Shown piece after piece: positions 9,272 to 16,756 of a stretch of DNA of 64,000 bases (positions are counted from its first letter, which is position 1; each line of letters begins with the position of its first letter). This DNA comes from Peribacillus asahii (GTDB taxonomy: Bacteria; Bacillota; Bacilli; Bacillales; DSM-1321): positions 1 to 64,000 of the forward strand of contig NZ_QWVS01000018.1 of NCBI RefSeq assembly GCF_003570725.1. The letters run 5' to 3'. Below the pieces are notes generated by a model, which did no database searches, was not told where the DNA came from, and saw nothing but the letters and a program-made list of their open reading frames with translations. A program made the position numbers and the translations under genes.

Positions 9272-11017
9272 ATGGCGATAGAATCAGTAGATGTAATGGA
9301 GCAATTATTGAATAATATCCAAGACTATAATGACAGTAGATACAATCTGGAGTATTCAATTGAAGAGGCAAAAGAAATCCTTGAAGAAGAAATAAATAGA
9401 AGAGAACTAAGTGAATGTTACTTTGAAAACGACACATGGTATTTAGAGAGGTATTTGATAGGAAAAAGAAGGATAATTGATTTTAGTAAAATAACGGAAG
9501 TTATTCAATTCAATAAAAACATCAACGCAATCGAATTTACTAACATAGTTAAATGTTGGACTGCATCTTTAATTGAGGAAGGGTACTCTTCAGAGACTGT
9601 TGGAGACATGGTGCAATTGGGATTAAGAGGATTTCTAATTTTAACAAAAGGACTTACAGAAACTAATCATGAGGAGCTTGCCGATGAATTGATTAATTTG
9701 TCTATATCGAAATTGGGGTATATATGTAGTAGTGCATTAAACTTTTTCGATTATTACACCGACTTTGAAGCTGAAGAATATGTATCGTTATTATATTCAG
9801 TCAGAAAACACTATAAAGCGAAAGCAAGATTACTCCCTCCTTCTAAAGATATACTTATCTTTTCAAAGGTGTTAGAGGACTATTTTTCTAACGAGATATC
9901 CGAACTGCAATATCGGAGATGGTTTCCTATTTGGCTCTGGTGGAACTTGACTACTTTGATACCTATTAGACCAAGTGAATTTTGTACAATAGAACGTGAG
10001 TGTCTTATTAAAAAGGATGCTAATTTCTATATTAAGTTACCAAGACATAAACAGAAGCTAAATAATAAAAAACACATTCAGATTATAGATGAACTAAAGA
10101 TTCCTGAAGAATTATATAGAAAGATAGAAGAATATAAGCATAGAACAGAATCCTTTGGAAAAACTGATACCTTGATTTCTTATTTATCTATTCCGCATTT
10201 TGTGAACAGAAAGTATGTTTCAACATTCCATCATACCCGATTGAATCCGCATAAGTATTCACTTCACATTTTCAGAAGACATTTAGAAGTATTCTATGAA
10301 GAGGTAGTATTTGGTGAATATAATGTAAGATTGTCCGAGGGTGCTTCTTCTATAGACGAGCTATCAATTACTCAAAGATTACTTCCTGGTGATACACGTC
10401 ATTTAGCATTTCTTAATTTGAATAGACAGGGATATCACCCTGTTGAAATTGCACGACTTGGTGGACATGTTTCTATTCATTCGCAAAATCATTATTTCAA
10501 TCACGTTCAAAGTTTTGTAGACCTTGAGATTTTAGAATTAATTACAAATGTAGAATTAGATGGTTATCAAAATAAAATGACCGATACAGATTCAAAGCAG
10601 GAACAAGCAATCAGCATGTCCTTTATTGAGAAGTATGTATTAAGACCTTCACGAACTGATTTTAAGTTGAAATTGATAGACGGTTATTGCACTGATGCAT
10701 ATCAACGATGTAAGGTTGAGGACTGTTGGGAATGTGATGCATGGAGAATCTCAGAAGAAGAGTTTCATGAAAAAAAGGATACTTTATCAAGAAAATTAGT
10801 GAATAGCGAATCTGAAATTAATCAAGTGATAGCGAATCTTAAAGACTTATACAAGGGAATTTACGTAAATGGAAAGGATGAATTTTATTCTTCCGATAGT
10901 CCTGAAATAAGAAAAGAGTTAATAAACAAAGCTAAACGCATAGACAATGCTATTAGGAAATACGTCAATCTCGTAAAGGTAAAAGAAAGGATTGATTCGA
11001 TTGGAAACAAGGGGTAG
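9272..11017 (+). CDS. Tyrosine recombinase 3
   Basis: A 581-residue recombinase with R233 (PIRPSEF), R376-H377 (GDTRHLAF), H399 (GGHVS) and the nucleophile Y408 (QNHYFN), so the catalytic set looks complete. A Cys cluster, C473-C480-C485-C488, follows the catalytic domain, comparable to that of recombinase 2, and suggests zinc binding. It starts 11 bp after recombinase 2 with SD gaggga. Three recombinases in a row resemble recombinase-in-trio and Tn554 architectures. All three probably act together in one synaptic complex, which is an inference. Confidence 0.87.
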   Translation: MAIESVDVMEQLLNNIQDYNDSRYNLEYSIEEAKEILEEEINRRELSECYFENDTWYLERYLIGKRRIIDFSKITEVIQFNKNINAIEFTNIVKCWTASLIEEGYSSETVGDMVQLGLRGFLILTKGLTETNHEELADELINLSISKLGYICSSALNFFDYYTDFEAEEYVSLLYSVRKHYKAKARLLPPSKDILIFSKVLEDYFSNEISELQYRRWFPIWLWWNLTTLIPIRPSEFCTIERECLIKKDANFYIKLPRHKQKLNNKKHIQIIDELKIPEELYRKIEEYKHRTESFGKTDTLISYLSIPHFVNRKYVSTFHHTRLNPHKYSLHIFRRHLEVFYEEVVFGEYNVRLSEGASSIDELSITQRLLPGDTRHLAFLNLNRQGYHPVEIARLGGHVSIHSQNHYFNHVQSFVDLEILELITNVELDGYQNKMTDTDSKQEQAISMSFIEKYVLRPSRTDFKLKLIDGYCTDAYQRCKVEDCWECDAWRISEEEFHEKKDTLSRKLVNSESEINQVIANLKDLYKGIYVNGKDEFYSSDSPEIRKELINKAKRIDNAIRKYVNLVKVKERIDSIGNKG

Positions 11018-11744
11018 AAAACCTTCAATATATCCTCAACAAGAGATAGAGAATATTGTTTACCGATTTACTCAAGAAGAAAAGGTTACTGGTTGGATTA
11101 AGTATTCAGAAGTATATCGGTACGCTAATAGGCTGTATGAAAATGGAGAAGTAAAATATAAGTTAAGTGAAGATTATTGGAGAAGAGATGGTCGTCAAGG
11201 AAAAGAGATAATAGATAAGGCAAACAAGTTATATGAAGCCACGTTCATTAATAAAAAGACTGCTGAAATCGATGTTTATGTAGATACAGAAGAATGTGTT
11301 AATAAGTTTTTTAGTGGTAAGCCCTCTGATAAAAAGAAACTCATAAATGCCCTGAGAATAAATGAAAAGAAAGCCAAGGATTCAAATAAACTTTTGGAAA
11401 AAATCGAAGATTTAAAACAGGAATTATCCAATCAAAAAGATAAAAACAAGGAGTTACAGGAATTAATTGACCAACAACAAATGATATTATTTTCGTGGTT
11501 CAATGCCAGTCATAAATCAGATGTACCTTTAATCAATTTGATAACAACAGGAAAGTCAAGGCATCCAATGGTGGATTTGTTTTTTGAAACTGCATTTTCT
11601 AATCCTATGGAGGGTTATGAGAAGTTTGAAGAATACAGGAAAAATAACAAACATGATGAAAATGAAGATAATAAAAATAATGTCGTTATACCCATTAAGA
11701 AAAGTAGACTTCAAGCAATTACGGAAAAATTTAATGATAAGTAA
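11001..11744 (+). CDS. Coiled-coil accessory protein of the recombinase operon (TnpC-like position)
   Basis: About 247 residues with a basic N-terminus (TRGRKPS) and a long predicted coiled coil (about residues 115-165, rich in K/E/L/Q). The acidic-basic tail is DENEDNKNN followed by PIKKSR. It overlaps the end of recombinase 3. TTG 11001 is preferred over TTG 10992 because SD aagaaagg is well spaced only from 11001. It occupies the place of tnpC in Tn554, whose product influences orientation and efficiency of transposition. Sequence identity to TnpC cannot be judged by eye, so the functional label is positional. Confidence 0.7.
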   Translation: METRGRKPSIYPQQEIENIVYRFTQEEKVTGWIKYSEVYRYANRLYENGEVKYKLSEDYWRRDGRQGKEIIDKANKLYEATFINKKTAEIDVYVDTEECVNKFFSGKPSDKKKLINALRINEKKAKDSNKLLEKIEDLKQELSNQKDKNKELQELIDQQQMILFSWFNASHKSDVPLINLITTGKSRHPMVDLFFETAFSNPMEGYEKFEEYRKNNKHDENEDNKNNVVIPIKKSRLQAITEKFNDK

Positions 11745-11848
11745 ATAATTACCGAAAATTGGTATAATGATTGTGATTGAAATTTTAATTATGGTACGTG
11801 AAATTCCATCGTTTTAAATTGGAAGTAAAGGAAAGGAAATGAAATTCA

Positions 11849-12640
11849 ATGAATACACCGAACATGTGGATGAAAAACTTTTTTGAAATGTATATGAAGG
11901 GTGACAGAGATGGGGCATATAGGCTTAAACATATGTATATACCTCAAAAATTATATAAGTATCAGTCTCTTTCTGAAAGAAACATTAATTCTATAAAGAA
12001 CGGTAAATTGTGGTTTTGTAATGCCAAAAATTTAAATGACCCGTTTGATTGTAAAGCTACATATTTCAATGAAGAAGAATTATTGAGCCAATTAAAAAAT
12101 AGAAGTGTAATTGAAAAAAAAGATGTAATCAATAAGTCCCTTGATTTTTTACAGAGCATAGCTAAAGTTACTTGCTTTACTGAAGACCCTTTCAATATGC
12201 CAATGTGGGCACATTACGGTGATAATCACGAAGGTATTTGTGTTGAATACGACCTAACTCAACTACCTTACGGGAGTGATTTTTCAAACGGTTTATATCC
12301 AGTAGGTTATGAAGATAAAAGATATGACGTTACTAACTTATTAAAGATGACATTTGAAGAAGAACCAAATCAGAAATTAGCATTGCTTTTTTTCTTAATG
12401 CTCTTGAAACATAAAAGTTGGAGCTATGAAAAAGAATGGAGAATAATATTACCAGATGAAAGGCATAATGGAGGATTGGAAAATTTTCCGATTAAACCAA
12501 CTGCAGTTTATTTTGGATTAAATTCTTCCCAAGAAGAAATTGAAAATGCAAAACTGAAACTTGATAAGGATATCAAGTTTATAAAACTTAACATGCACAA
12601 TAGCGAATTTTTTAACCTTGATATTAATGAATTAGCTTGA
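11849..12640 (+). CDS. DUF2971 domain protein (element cargo)
   Basis: A 263-residue protein with the hallmark blocks of DUF2971: LYKYQSLSERN (about 33-43), LNDPFDC (about 63-69), MWAHYGDNHEGICVEYDL (about 118-135) and KHKSWSYEKEWRII (about 188-201). DUF2971 proteins are common in mobile and defence-associated regions, but no biochemical function is established to my knowledge. A probable promoter (TATAAT near 11762) lies in the 104-bp gap before the gene, so cargo expression is likely separate from the recombinase operon. ATG 11849 follows SD aaaggaaa. Confidence 0.85.
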   Translation: MNTPNMWMKNFFEMYMKGDRDGAYRLKHMYIPQKLYKYQSLSERNINSIKNGKLWFCNAKNLNDPFDCKATYFNEEELLSQLKNRSVIEKKDVINKSLDFLQSIAKVTCFTEDPFNMPMWAHYGDNHEGICVEYDLTQLPYGSDFSNGLYPVGYEDKRYDVTNLLKMTFEEEPNQKLALLFFLMLLKHKSWSYEKEWRIILPDERHNGGLENFPIKPTAVYFGLNSSQEEIENAKLKLDKDIKFIKLNMHNSEFFNLDINELA

Positions 12641-12678
12641 CAATAAAACAGCTATATTTTTTAGAGGGGGTAGGATGA

Positions 12679-12813
12679 GTGATGACATTAAAGTGTAAGA
12701 AAGTAACCAACCCAACCAAAAGACCAATGTCTGTCCCGATGAAAGAGGAACTTGATGACTTAAAAAAAATGAATCGTAAGGCACTACGACTTCTTGCAAA
12801 AAGGGGCTTTTAA
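12679..12813 (+). CDS. Small basic peptide, 43-44 residues
   Basis: Short ORF beginning GTG-ATG (12679 or 12682), with strong SD gaggggg at 12664-12670. The product is rich in Lys and Arg (MTLKCKKVTNPTKRP... LLAKRGF) with one Cys. It is too short for family recognition. SD strength and spacing are the main evidence that it is real. It lies directly upstream of the nested GrpB cassette. Confidence 0.5.
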   Translation: MMTLKCKKVTNPTKRPMSVPMKEELDDLKKMNRKALRLLAKRGF

Positions 12814-12959
12814 GGAATTTTAAAATATTAATAGAAATAATAAAGTCATTTAAATTTACTTTTGGCTCTGTTAAAGAACAGTGTTGATTTTCTTATTCAA
12901 CTAACGGGCAGTAGAGTTGAACAAGGAGAGTTTTTTCTAATTGAGGTAGGGGGAGAAGA

Positions 12960-13472
12960 ATGGATAAGGAAATAACAATTGAAGACTACAACTCAAATTG
13001 GTCCAAACAATTTAAAGAAGAAAAAGTTAAACTAAAGGAAATTTTAGCTGACAAGGCTATATCTATTGAACACATAGGAAGTACATCTGTTGAAGGGTTA
13101 GGTGCTAAACCTATTTTAGATATTGCTATCGGAGTAAATGATTTAGAGGTAGTTGGCGAATTCATTGAGCCTTTAAAACAAATAGGATATGAATTTGTTT
13201 ATCATAAAGAACTTCCTGAAAGACGTTTCTTCAGAAAGGGACAATGGAGAGCTGGTACACATCATTTGCATTTTTATCAGTTTGAAGGAGAACATTGGAA
13301 CAATCAAATTTTGTTCAGAAATTATTTAAGAAATAATCCTGATGTTTTAAAAGAATATCACCAATTAAAGGTTGATTTGGCAAAAAAGTTTCGTTTTGAT
13401 AGAGTTTCTTATACTGAAAATAAACATCCTTTTATCCAGAATGTATTACAAAAAGCCAAAAAAGAAGAATAA
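12960..13472 (+). CDS. GrpB family protein (UPF0157), nucleotidyltransferase fold
   Basis: A 170-residue protein with the GrpB signature: IEHIGSTSVEGLGAKPILDIAIGV (about 31-54) carries the GSTS and DI residues of nucleotidyltransferase-type folds, and GTHHLHFYQ lies near residues 99-107. GrpB/UPF0157 proteins are widespread, often near mobile DNA, and of unproven activity. It is the sole passenger of the 718-bp cassette. A strong SD (ggggga) precedes ATG 12960, and a short hairpin with T-run (13527-13544) follows inside the cassette, so the cassette carries a full expression unit. Confidence 0.88.
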   Translation: MDKEITIEDYNSNWSKQFKEEKVKLKEILADKAISIEHIGSTSVEGLGAKPILDIAIGVNDLEVVGEFIEPLKQIGYEFVYHKELPERRFFRKGQWRAGTHHLHFYQFEGEHWNNQILFRNYLRNNPDVLKEYHQLKVDLAKKFRFDRVSYTENKHPFIQNVLQKAKKEE

Positions 13473-13493
13473 CTGGCATTAATTTTTATTGTG

Positions 13494-13509
13494 CTAACGG
13501 GGGCGTTAG
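13494..13509. repeat. Palindrome CTAACG-GGGG-CGTTAG inside cassette
   Basis: Perfect 6-bp stem near the right end of the GrpB cassette. The left end contains a related CTAACGGG at 12901-12908 inside CAACT...AGTTG. These subterminal palindromes may be transposase-related or structural. Confidence 0.5.
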
Positions 13510-13526
13510 TTTAATAAGGAATCACT

Positions 13527-13544
13527 AAAAGGACCTCCTTTTTC
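13527..13544 (+). terminator. Short hairpin terminator for grpB-like gene
   Basis: AAAAGGA-CC-TCCTTTT followed by TCTTTT. The loop is only 2 nt, so formation may involve fraying. It is the first T-rich hairpin after the GrpB stop. Confidence 0.4.
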
Positions 13545-13597
13545 TTTTGCCCAAAAATCAACATTATCGTTTAACAGAGCCTTACTTTTAAAAATGT

Positions 13598-13631
13598 AAA
13601 GGAGGCTACTTAAATTGTAGTATCTCCTTTT
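13598..13631. terminator. Hairpin terminator in cargo region
   Basis: AAAGGAGGCTAC pairs with GTAGTATCTCCTTT (one internal bulge) and is followed by TTAAAG. It lies just right of the cassette's target duplication. It probably served the 43-residue peptide gene before the cassette inserted. Confidence 0.5.
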
Positions 13632-13744
13632 AAAGTTCTTTAAAAATATTCAGTTTAGCTTTATTTCTGAAATTAAAACAGATAATAAAGTTGTTTAATC
13701 CTTGTTCTACTAAAGCATCCGTTAGGTCAATAAGGAATAGCAGT

Positions 13745-14179
13745 TTAATGGTATTGAAACCAAACAAACCATCCTTTTTCCTTACTTTTAGCTAAAAATA
13801 TTTGACCTTGGGCTAAGTTAGCTCCAGGTGCTTTGGGAAAATCTAAACGTACAAGCCATGATTTTTCAGCAATTTCTTTGCCACAAAAGGTCTTTGCCAT
13901 TCCAAAATAGTCTTCTTCTTCTTTATTACCAACTGTTTTTGGAAAAGGTTTGGCAGTTACTACATTCCACTTAGTATATATGTCAGGAAAATCATCTAAT
14001 CCAGTTCCATAAGTTTTTGGTATTAAAGTATTTAACGCTTCTATTACCTCTTTTTTATCCTTAATCGATGTTTTCTTTAATTCACTTAATACTGGACATT
14101 CTTTAGGTTGTGCGTATCCTTGAATTGAACCAAAAAACAACATCGGAATGGTAATAATCAATATATATAAGATTTTCAT
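13745..14179 (-). CDS. Secreted protein of unknown function (element cargo)
   Basis: A 144-residue protein with a clear Sec signal peptide: a lysine near the start, a hydrophobic core (about 4-18), and a likely cleavage after GYA-Q near residue 23. The mature part has two Cys (C28 and the FCGK cysteine) that could form a disulphide. It ends with a beta-rich WLVRLDFP...WFVWFQYH segment. It is on the strand opposite to the rest of the cargo. SD gaggtggg is well placed. I do not recognise a named family. Confidence 0.75.
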   Translation of the reverse strand: MKILYILIITIPMLFFGSIQGYAQPKECPVLSELKKTSIKDKKEVIEALNTLIPKTYGTGLDDFPDIYTKWNVVTAKPFPKTVGNKEEEDYFGMAKTFCGKEIAEKSWLVRLDFPKAPGANLAQGQIFLAKSKEKGWFVWFQYH

Positions 14180-14372
14180 ATAATAAACCCACCTCAGAAG
14201 TTATCTTTCCTAATTTTAAGAAAAATAGTCCAGTTTTTGAGATATAATAGCTCAATAGTTAGTATCGGGTCTTCGTTTTTAAAGAACTTTATTGTTTTTT
14301 AAACGATTATATTATTTTTCAAACAACTTTATTGTTCGTGAACAAAGTAACTTTTGGAAAAGGAGTGAGGAT

Positions 14373-14582
14373 ATGAAATTTCAATATTACAATGACACTA
14401 AAAGGGATATAAGTATTCATCCTGGAACTACGCTTCATGGTTGTGAATGTGATACCTCTCCTATACAGCATGGCGAAGTTAGAACATTTATCTTGCCTCC
14501 AGGAACATTTCCTTTTGTGAAAATGTGGGATTATGGAGAGGAGAACGGTTTAAGTATATTAGTTTCCCCCATAAAGGAATAG
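14373..14582 (+). CDS. 69-residue protein paired with UPF0489 gene
   Basis: ATG 14373 follows the SD aaaaggag. A longer upstream frame (from 14292) has no SD and is rejected. The product has one CxC (HGCECD near residues 22-27), several His and Pro-Gly motifs, and a compact beta-rich look (GEVRTFILPPGTFPFVKMWDYG). It lies 118 bp upstream of the UPF0489 gene on the same strand and may work with it. It lacks a classic leader-core arrangement, so a RiPP precursor role is only a possibility. Confidence 0.6.
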   Translation: MKFQYYNDTKRDISIHPGTTLHGCECDTSPIQHGEVRTFILPPGTFPFVKMWDYGEENGLSILVSPIKE

Positions 14583-14700
14583 TGAATAGTAAGAACAAGT
14601 AGGACAACAGGAAACAAAAGAACTTCTTGGATTTTTAGAACGTTTGGAAAAGGATATTTTTCTTTTGGAAAATATATGACATTTTATATGGAGGGGTATT

Positions 14701-15354
14701 TTGGATTTCGACAGTGAATATAGGATTTGTTTTCCTAATGAAAAAATATTTATTTCAAGAGACCATAATTGGGCATTTTCAGCATGGGAAATAGGGAGAA
14801 TCCGAAATTATATAAAACCTGGTGCTACAGTTGTACATATAGATGCACACTTGGATTACCTTGAACCGTTATGTGACAATGCACAAATTACATCAGAGGA
14901 CGAAGCCATTCATTTCGGAAGAAATTTAGGTATAGCTGAGTTTATTATTCCTGCACAAAAGACGGGAACTGTAGGTAAAGTGCTTATGGTCAGTAACGAT
15001 AGGGTAAGTATAAATGAGGAAGTAGGAATTGAAAGAGCATATACCCTAAATCATTATGAGCAAATATATAAAAGAAAGTGGTTCGATGATACAGATGGGC
15101 AAAGTGTGATTTTAGACCTTGATTTAGACTTCTTTAACTTCAATTATGAGGATTGGAATTGTAATTCAGTTTTATTACCAGAACCGTTAATAAGAAGAGA
15201 GTTAGAATACATAAAGAAATATATGTGGGATTGGGATATGGTAACGGTAGCTTTATCACCTGAATTTTGTGGTGGAGAAGACCGAAGCAGTTATTTGTTT
15301 GAACTGTTCCTTGATGTATTTAATTTAGATATAAAAAATGCAATTTCTTGGTGA
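14701..15354 (+). CDS. UPF0489 family protein, arginase/deacetylase-like fold
   Basis: A 217-residue protein with paired metal-binding motifs of the ureohydrolase/arginase fold: H46-I-D48-A-H50-L-D52 and D139-L-D141-L-D143. A SPEFCGGED segment lies near 186-194. UPF0489 (PF12640) includes eukaryotic C5orf22-like proteins and bacterial peptide arginases that convert Arg to ornithine in ribosomal peptides. Whether this member acts on a peptide is unknown. TTG 14701 is chosen because of the strong SD ggagggg. It is the last gene of the transposon cargo, about 160 bp from its right end. Confidence 0.8.
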   Translation: MDFDSEYRICFPNEKIFISRDHNWAFSAWEIGRIRNYIKPGATVVHIDAHLDYLEPLCDNAQITSEDEAIHFGRNLGIAEFIIPAQKTGTVGKVLMVSNDRVSINEEVGIERAYTLNHYEQIYKRKWFDDTDGQSVILDLDLDFFNFNYEDWNCNSVLLPEPLIRRELEYIKKYMWDWDMVTVALSPEFCGGEDRSSYLFELFLDVFNLDIKNAISW

Positions 15355-15513
15355 ATAAATACACGAAAAAACCTAATAAATAATCAAAAAATGTGCTGTT
15401 TTTTTATGTAACTTTTTATTTCTCCCAAAACTACATGTGGCGAAATTGATATAATATATGATAATAAAGGAAAAAGTTAATTTCACACAACAAATTATCT
15501 AATATAATCTCAC
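15355..15513. other. Right end of the Tn554-like element
   Basis: AT-rich 159 bp without genes. It holds ATTTCACAC (15480-15488), also present at 5126-5134 in the left end, and TTAATTTCACACAA (15477-15490), a near inverted match to the left end at 5148. These are candidate recombinase contact sites. Confidence 0.5.
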
Positions 15514-15846
15514 GAACCACAAGCTGGGGCAGGGTCGATACCAATTGTACTTGAAGCGACAGATATTAAAAAAACATTAATTCGGTTTCATGGCCGCAAT
15601 GTACATGGTTGGCAGCACCCATCGGCACATAATTGGCGTGAAGTTCGCTATCTTTATCGCTATACTGAAAAAGAGCTTGTAGAATGGGTGGACCGTCTTC
15701 GATTGCTAGAGAAACAAACGCAAGATATATATGTGCTTTTCAATAATAATTCTGGTGGTGACGCGGCTGATAATGCAAAGCAATTTATCGATTTACTAGG
15801 AATTGAATACGAAGGGCTTGCTTCTAAGCAACTTGATTTATTTTAA
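15514..15846 (+). pseudogene. yunF: DUF72 (YecE-like) protein, 3' half
   Basis: The reading frame begins EPQAGAGSIPIVLEATDI directly at the transposon junction and ends ...KQLDLF at a TAA. It supplies the C-terminal 110 residues missing from the fragment at 4525-5037, including the FHGRN and YVLFNNN...GD-type blocks typical of DUF72 C-termini. It has no start codon or SD of its own and is unlikely to be translated independently. Confidence 0.92.
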
Positions 15847-15863
15847 ATAATAGATAATAAACA

Positions 15864-15900
15864 GGCTGTGTTAAAATCTATCATTTTATTTAACAGAGTC
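15864..15900. repeat. Facing GGCTGTGTTAAA / TTTAACAGAGTC repeats
   Basis: Two 12-bp sequences very close to the end core of the GrpB cassette (GGCTCTGTTAAA) face each other across 13 bp between yunF and yunE. They may be a degenerate remnant of the same repeat family. They could also form a weak hairpin terminator. Confidence 0.5.
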
Positions 15901-15916
15901 AAGAGGACGGATAGAA

Positions 15917-16747
15917 ATGGAAATAATTGTGCTGGTTATTGTTGGTTTTTTATCTGGAACGATTGGAGCGCTCGTTGGTCTTGGCGGGGGAATTATTACC
16001 GTTCCAGCTCTACTTTTTTTAGGAAGTTCTACTTCACTGCTTGACTCCATTACTCCCCAGGTTGCAGTTGGTGTTTCGACAATCATTATGATTTTTACGG
16101 GCCTATCATCAACATTAGCTTATATGAAGCATCAAACTGTCGATTATAAGGCGGGGGTCATTTTCTTTGTCGGCAGTGGGCCAGGGGGTATAATTGGAGC
16201 TCATGTTAATAAAATTCTTGATATACACTCTTTTTCATTATATTTTGGTTTGTTTATGATTTTAATCGCGACAATTCTATTTGTTAAAGACCGTTTAAAG
16301 CCGCTTACATTTAAACCAGGGAAAGGGAAAGTTATTAAGACATATAGCAATAAAGATGGAATGCAAACTACATATGGCTATCATCCACTTGTTGCGATAT
16401 TGATTTCCTTTATCGTAGGTTTTAGCTCAGGATTATTTGGCATCGGTGGTGGCACAATCATTGTACCTACCATGATTCTCTTATTTTTCTTCCCTCCACA
16501 TGTGGCGGTTGCGACATCTATGTTTATGGTGTTTTTATCATCGATTACGAATTCGATTACACATATTTCACTTGGAAATGTGAATTGGTTATATGCTTTA
16601 GCACTTATTCCAGGCGCTTGGTTTGGGGCAAAGTTCGGTGCTTTTATCAATACTCGTTTAAAAAGTCGTTCAATTGAACATGCTTTGAAAATTGTATTAA
16701 TTTTATTTGGATTTCGTCTCGTATATCAAGGAATTACAGGACAATAA
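15917..16747 (+). CDS. yunE: TauE/SafE (TSUP) family permease
   Basis: A 276-residue membrane protein with two repeated halves. Each begins with the TSUP Gly-rich motif: GALVGLGGGIITVPALL (about 17-33) and GLFGIGGGTIIVPTMILL (about 173-190). The family exports or imports sulphur-containing or organic anions; the substrate here is unknown. It lies between yunF and yunD as in B. subtilis. Its stop is 9 bp before the next start, so it is probably cotranscribed with yunD. Confidence 0.9.
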   Translation: MEIIVLVIVGFLSGTIGALVGLGGGIITVPALLFLGSSTSLLDSITPQVAVGVSTIIMIFTGLSSTLAYMKHQTVDYKAGVIFFVGSGPGGIIGAHVNKILDIHSFSLYFGLFMILIATILFVKDRLKPLTFKPGKGKVIKTYSNKDGMQTTYGYHPLVAILISFIVGFSSGLFGIGGGTIIVPTMILLFFFPPHVAVATSMFMVFLSSITNSITHISLGNVNWLYALALIPGAWFGAKFGAFINTRLKSRSIEHALKIVLILFGFRLVYQGITGQ

Positions 16748-16756
16748 GGGAGGCAA

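Larger units (their letters stand above)
12864..13581. mobile_element. 718-bp passenger-gene cassette with ISL3-like ends and 8-bp target duplication
   Basis: Left end GGCTCTGTTAAA-6 nt-TGTTGATTTT and the inverted right end match at 22 of 28 positions (12 bp and 10 bp perfect blocks around a divergent 6-bp spacer). The flanks are identical 8-bp repeats TTACTTTT at 12856-12863 and 13582-13589. The only gene inside is grpB-like (12960-13472), and there is no transposase. This is the structure of a mobile insertion cassette or passenger-carrying MITE mobilised in trans. The 8-bp duplication and GGCTCT ends fit the ISL3 family. Confidence 0.88.
5038..15513 (+). mobile_element. Tn554-like site-specific transposon in yunF
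   Basis: The boundaries come from the break in the DUF72 frame (codon GAT ending at 5037, codon GAA starting at 15514) and are accurate to a few bases. The element encodes three adjacent tyrosine recombinases and a coiled-coil accessory protein, all rightward, as in Tn554 (tnpA, tnpB, tnpC) and related recombinase-trio elements. Cargo follows. No long terminal inverted repeat or clear target duplication is visible, as expected for Tn554-type recombination. Near-match patches are ATTTCACAC at 5126 and 15480, and TTGTGTG(G)AAATTA at 5148 matching inverted TTGTGTGAAATTAA at 15490. The target lies in a conserved coding stretch of a housekeeping gene, comparable to radC for Tn554. Confidence 0.85.

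Noticed and set aside
5148-15490. TTGTGTG(G)AAATTA near-matches as terminal inverted repeats of the large element
   Set aside because: They are about 110 bp and 23 bp from the two ends, contain an indel, and Tn554-type elements lack terminal inverted repeats; kept only as possible binding sites.
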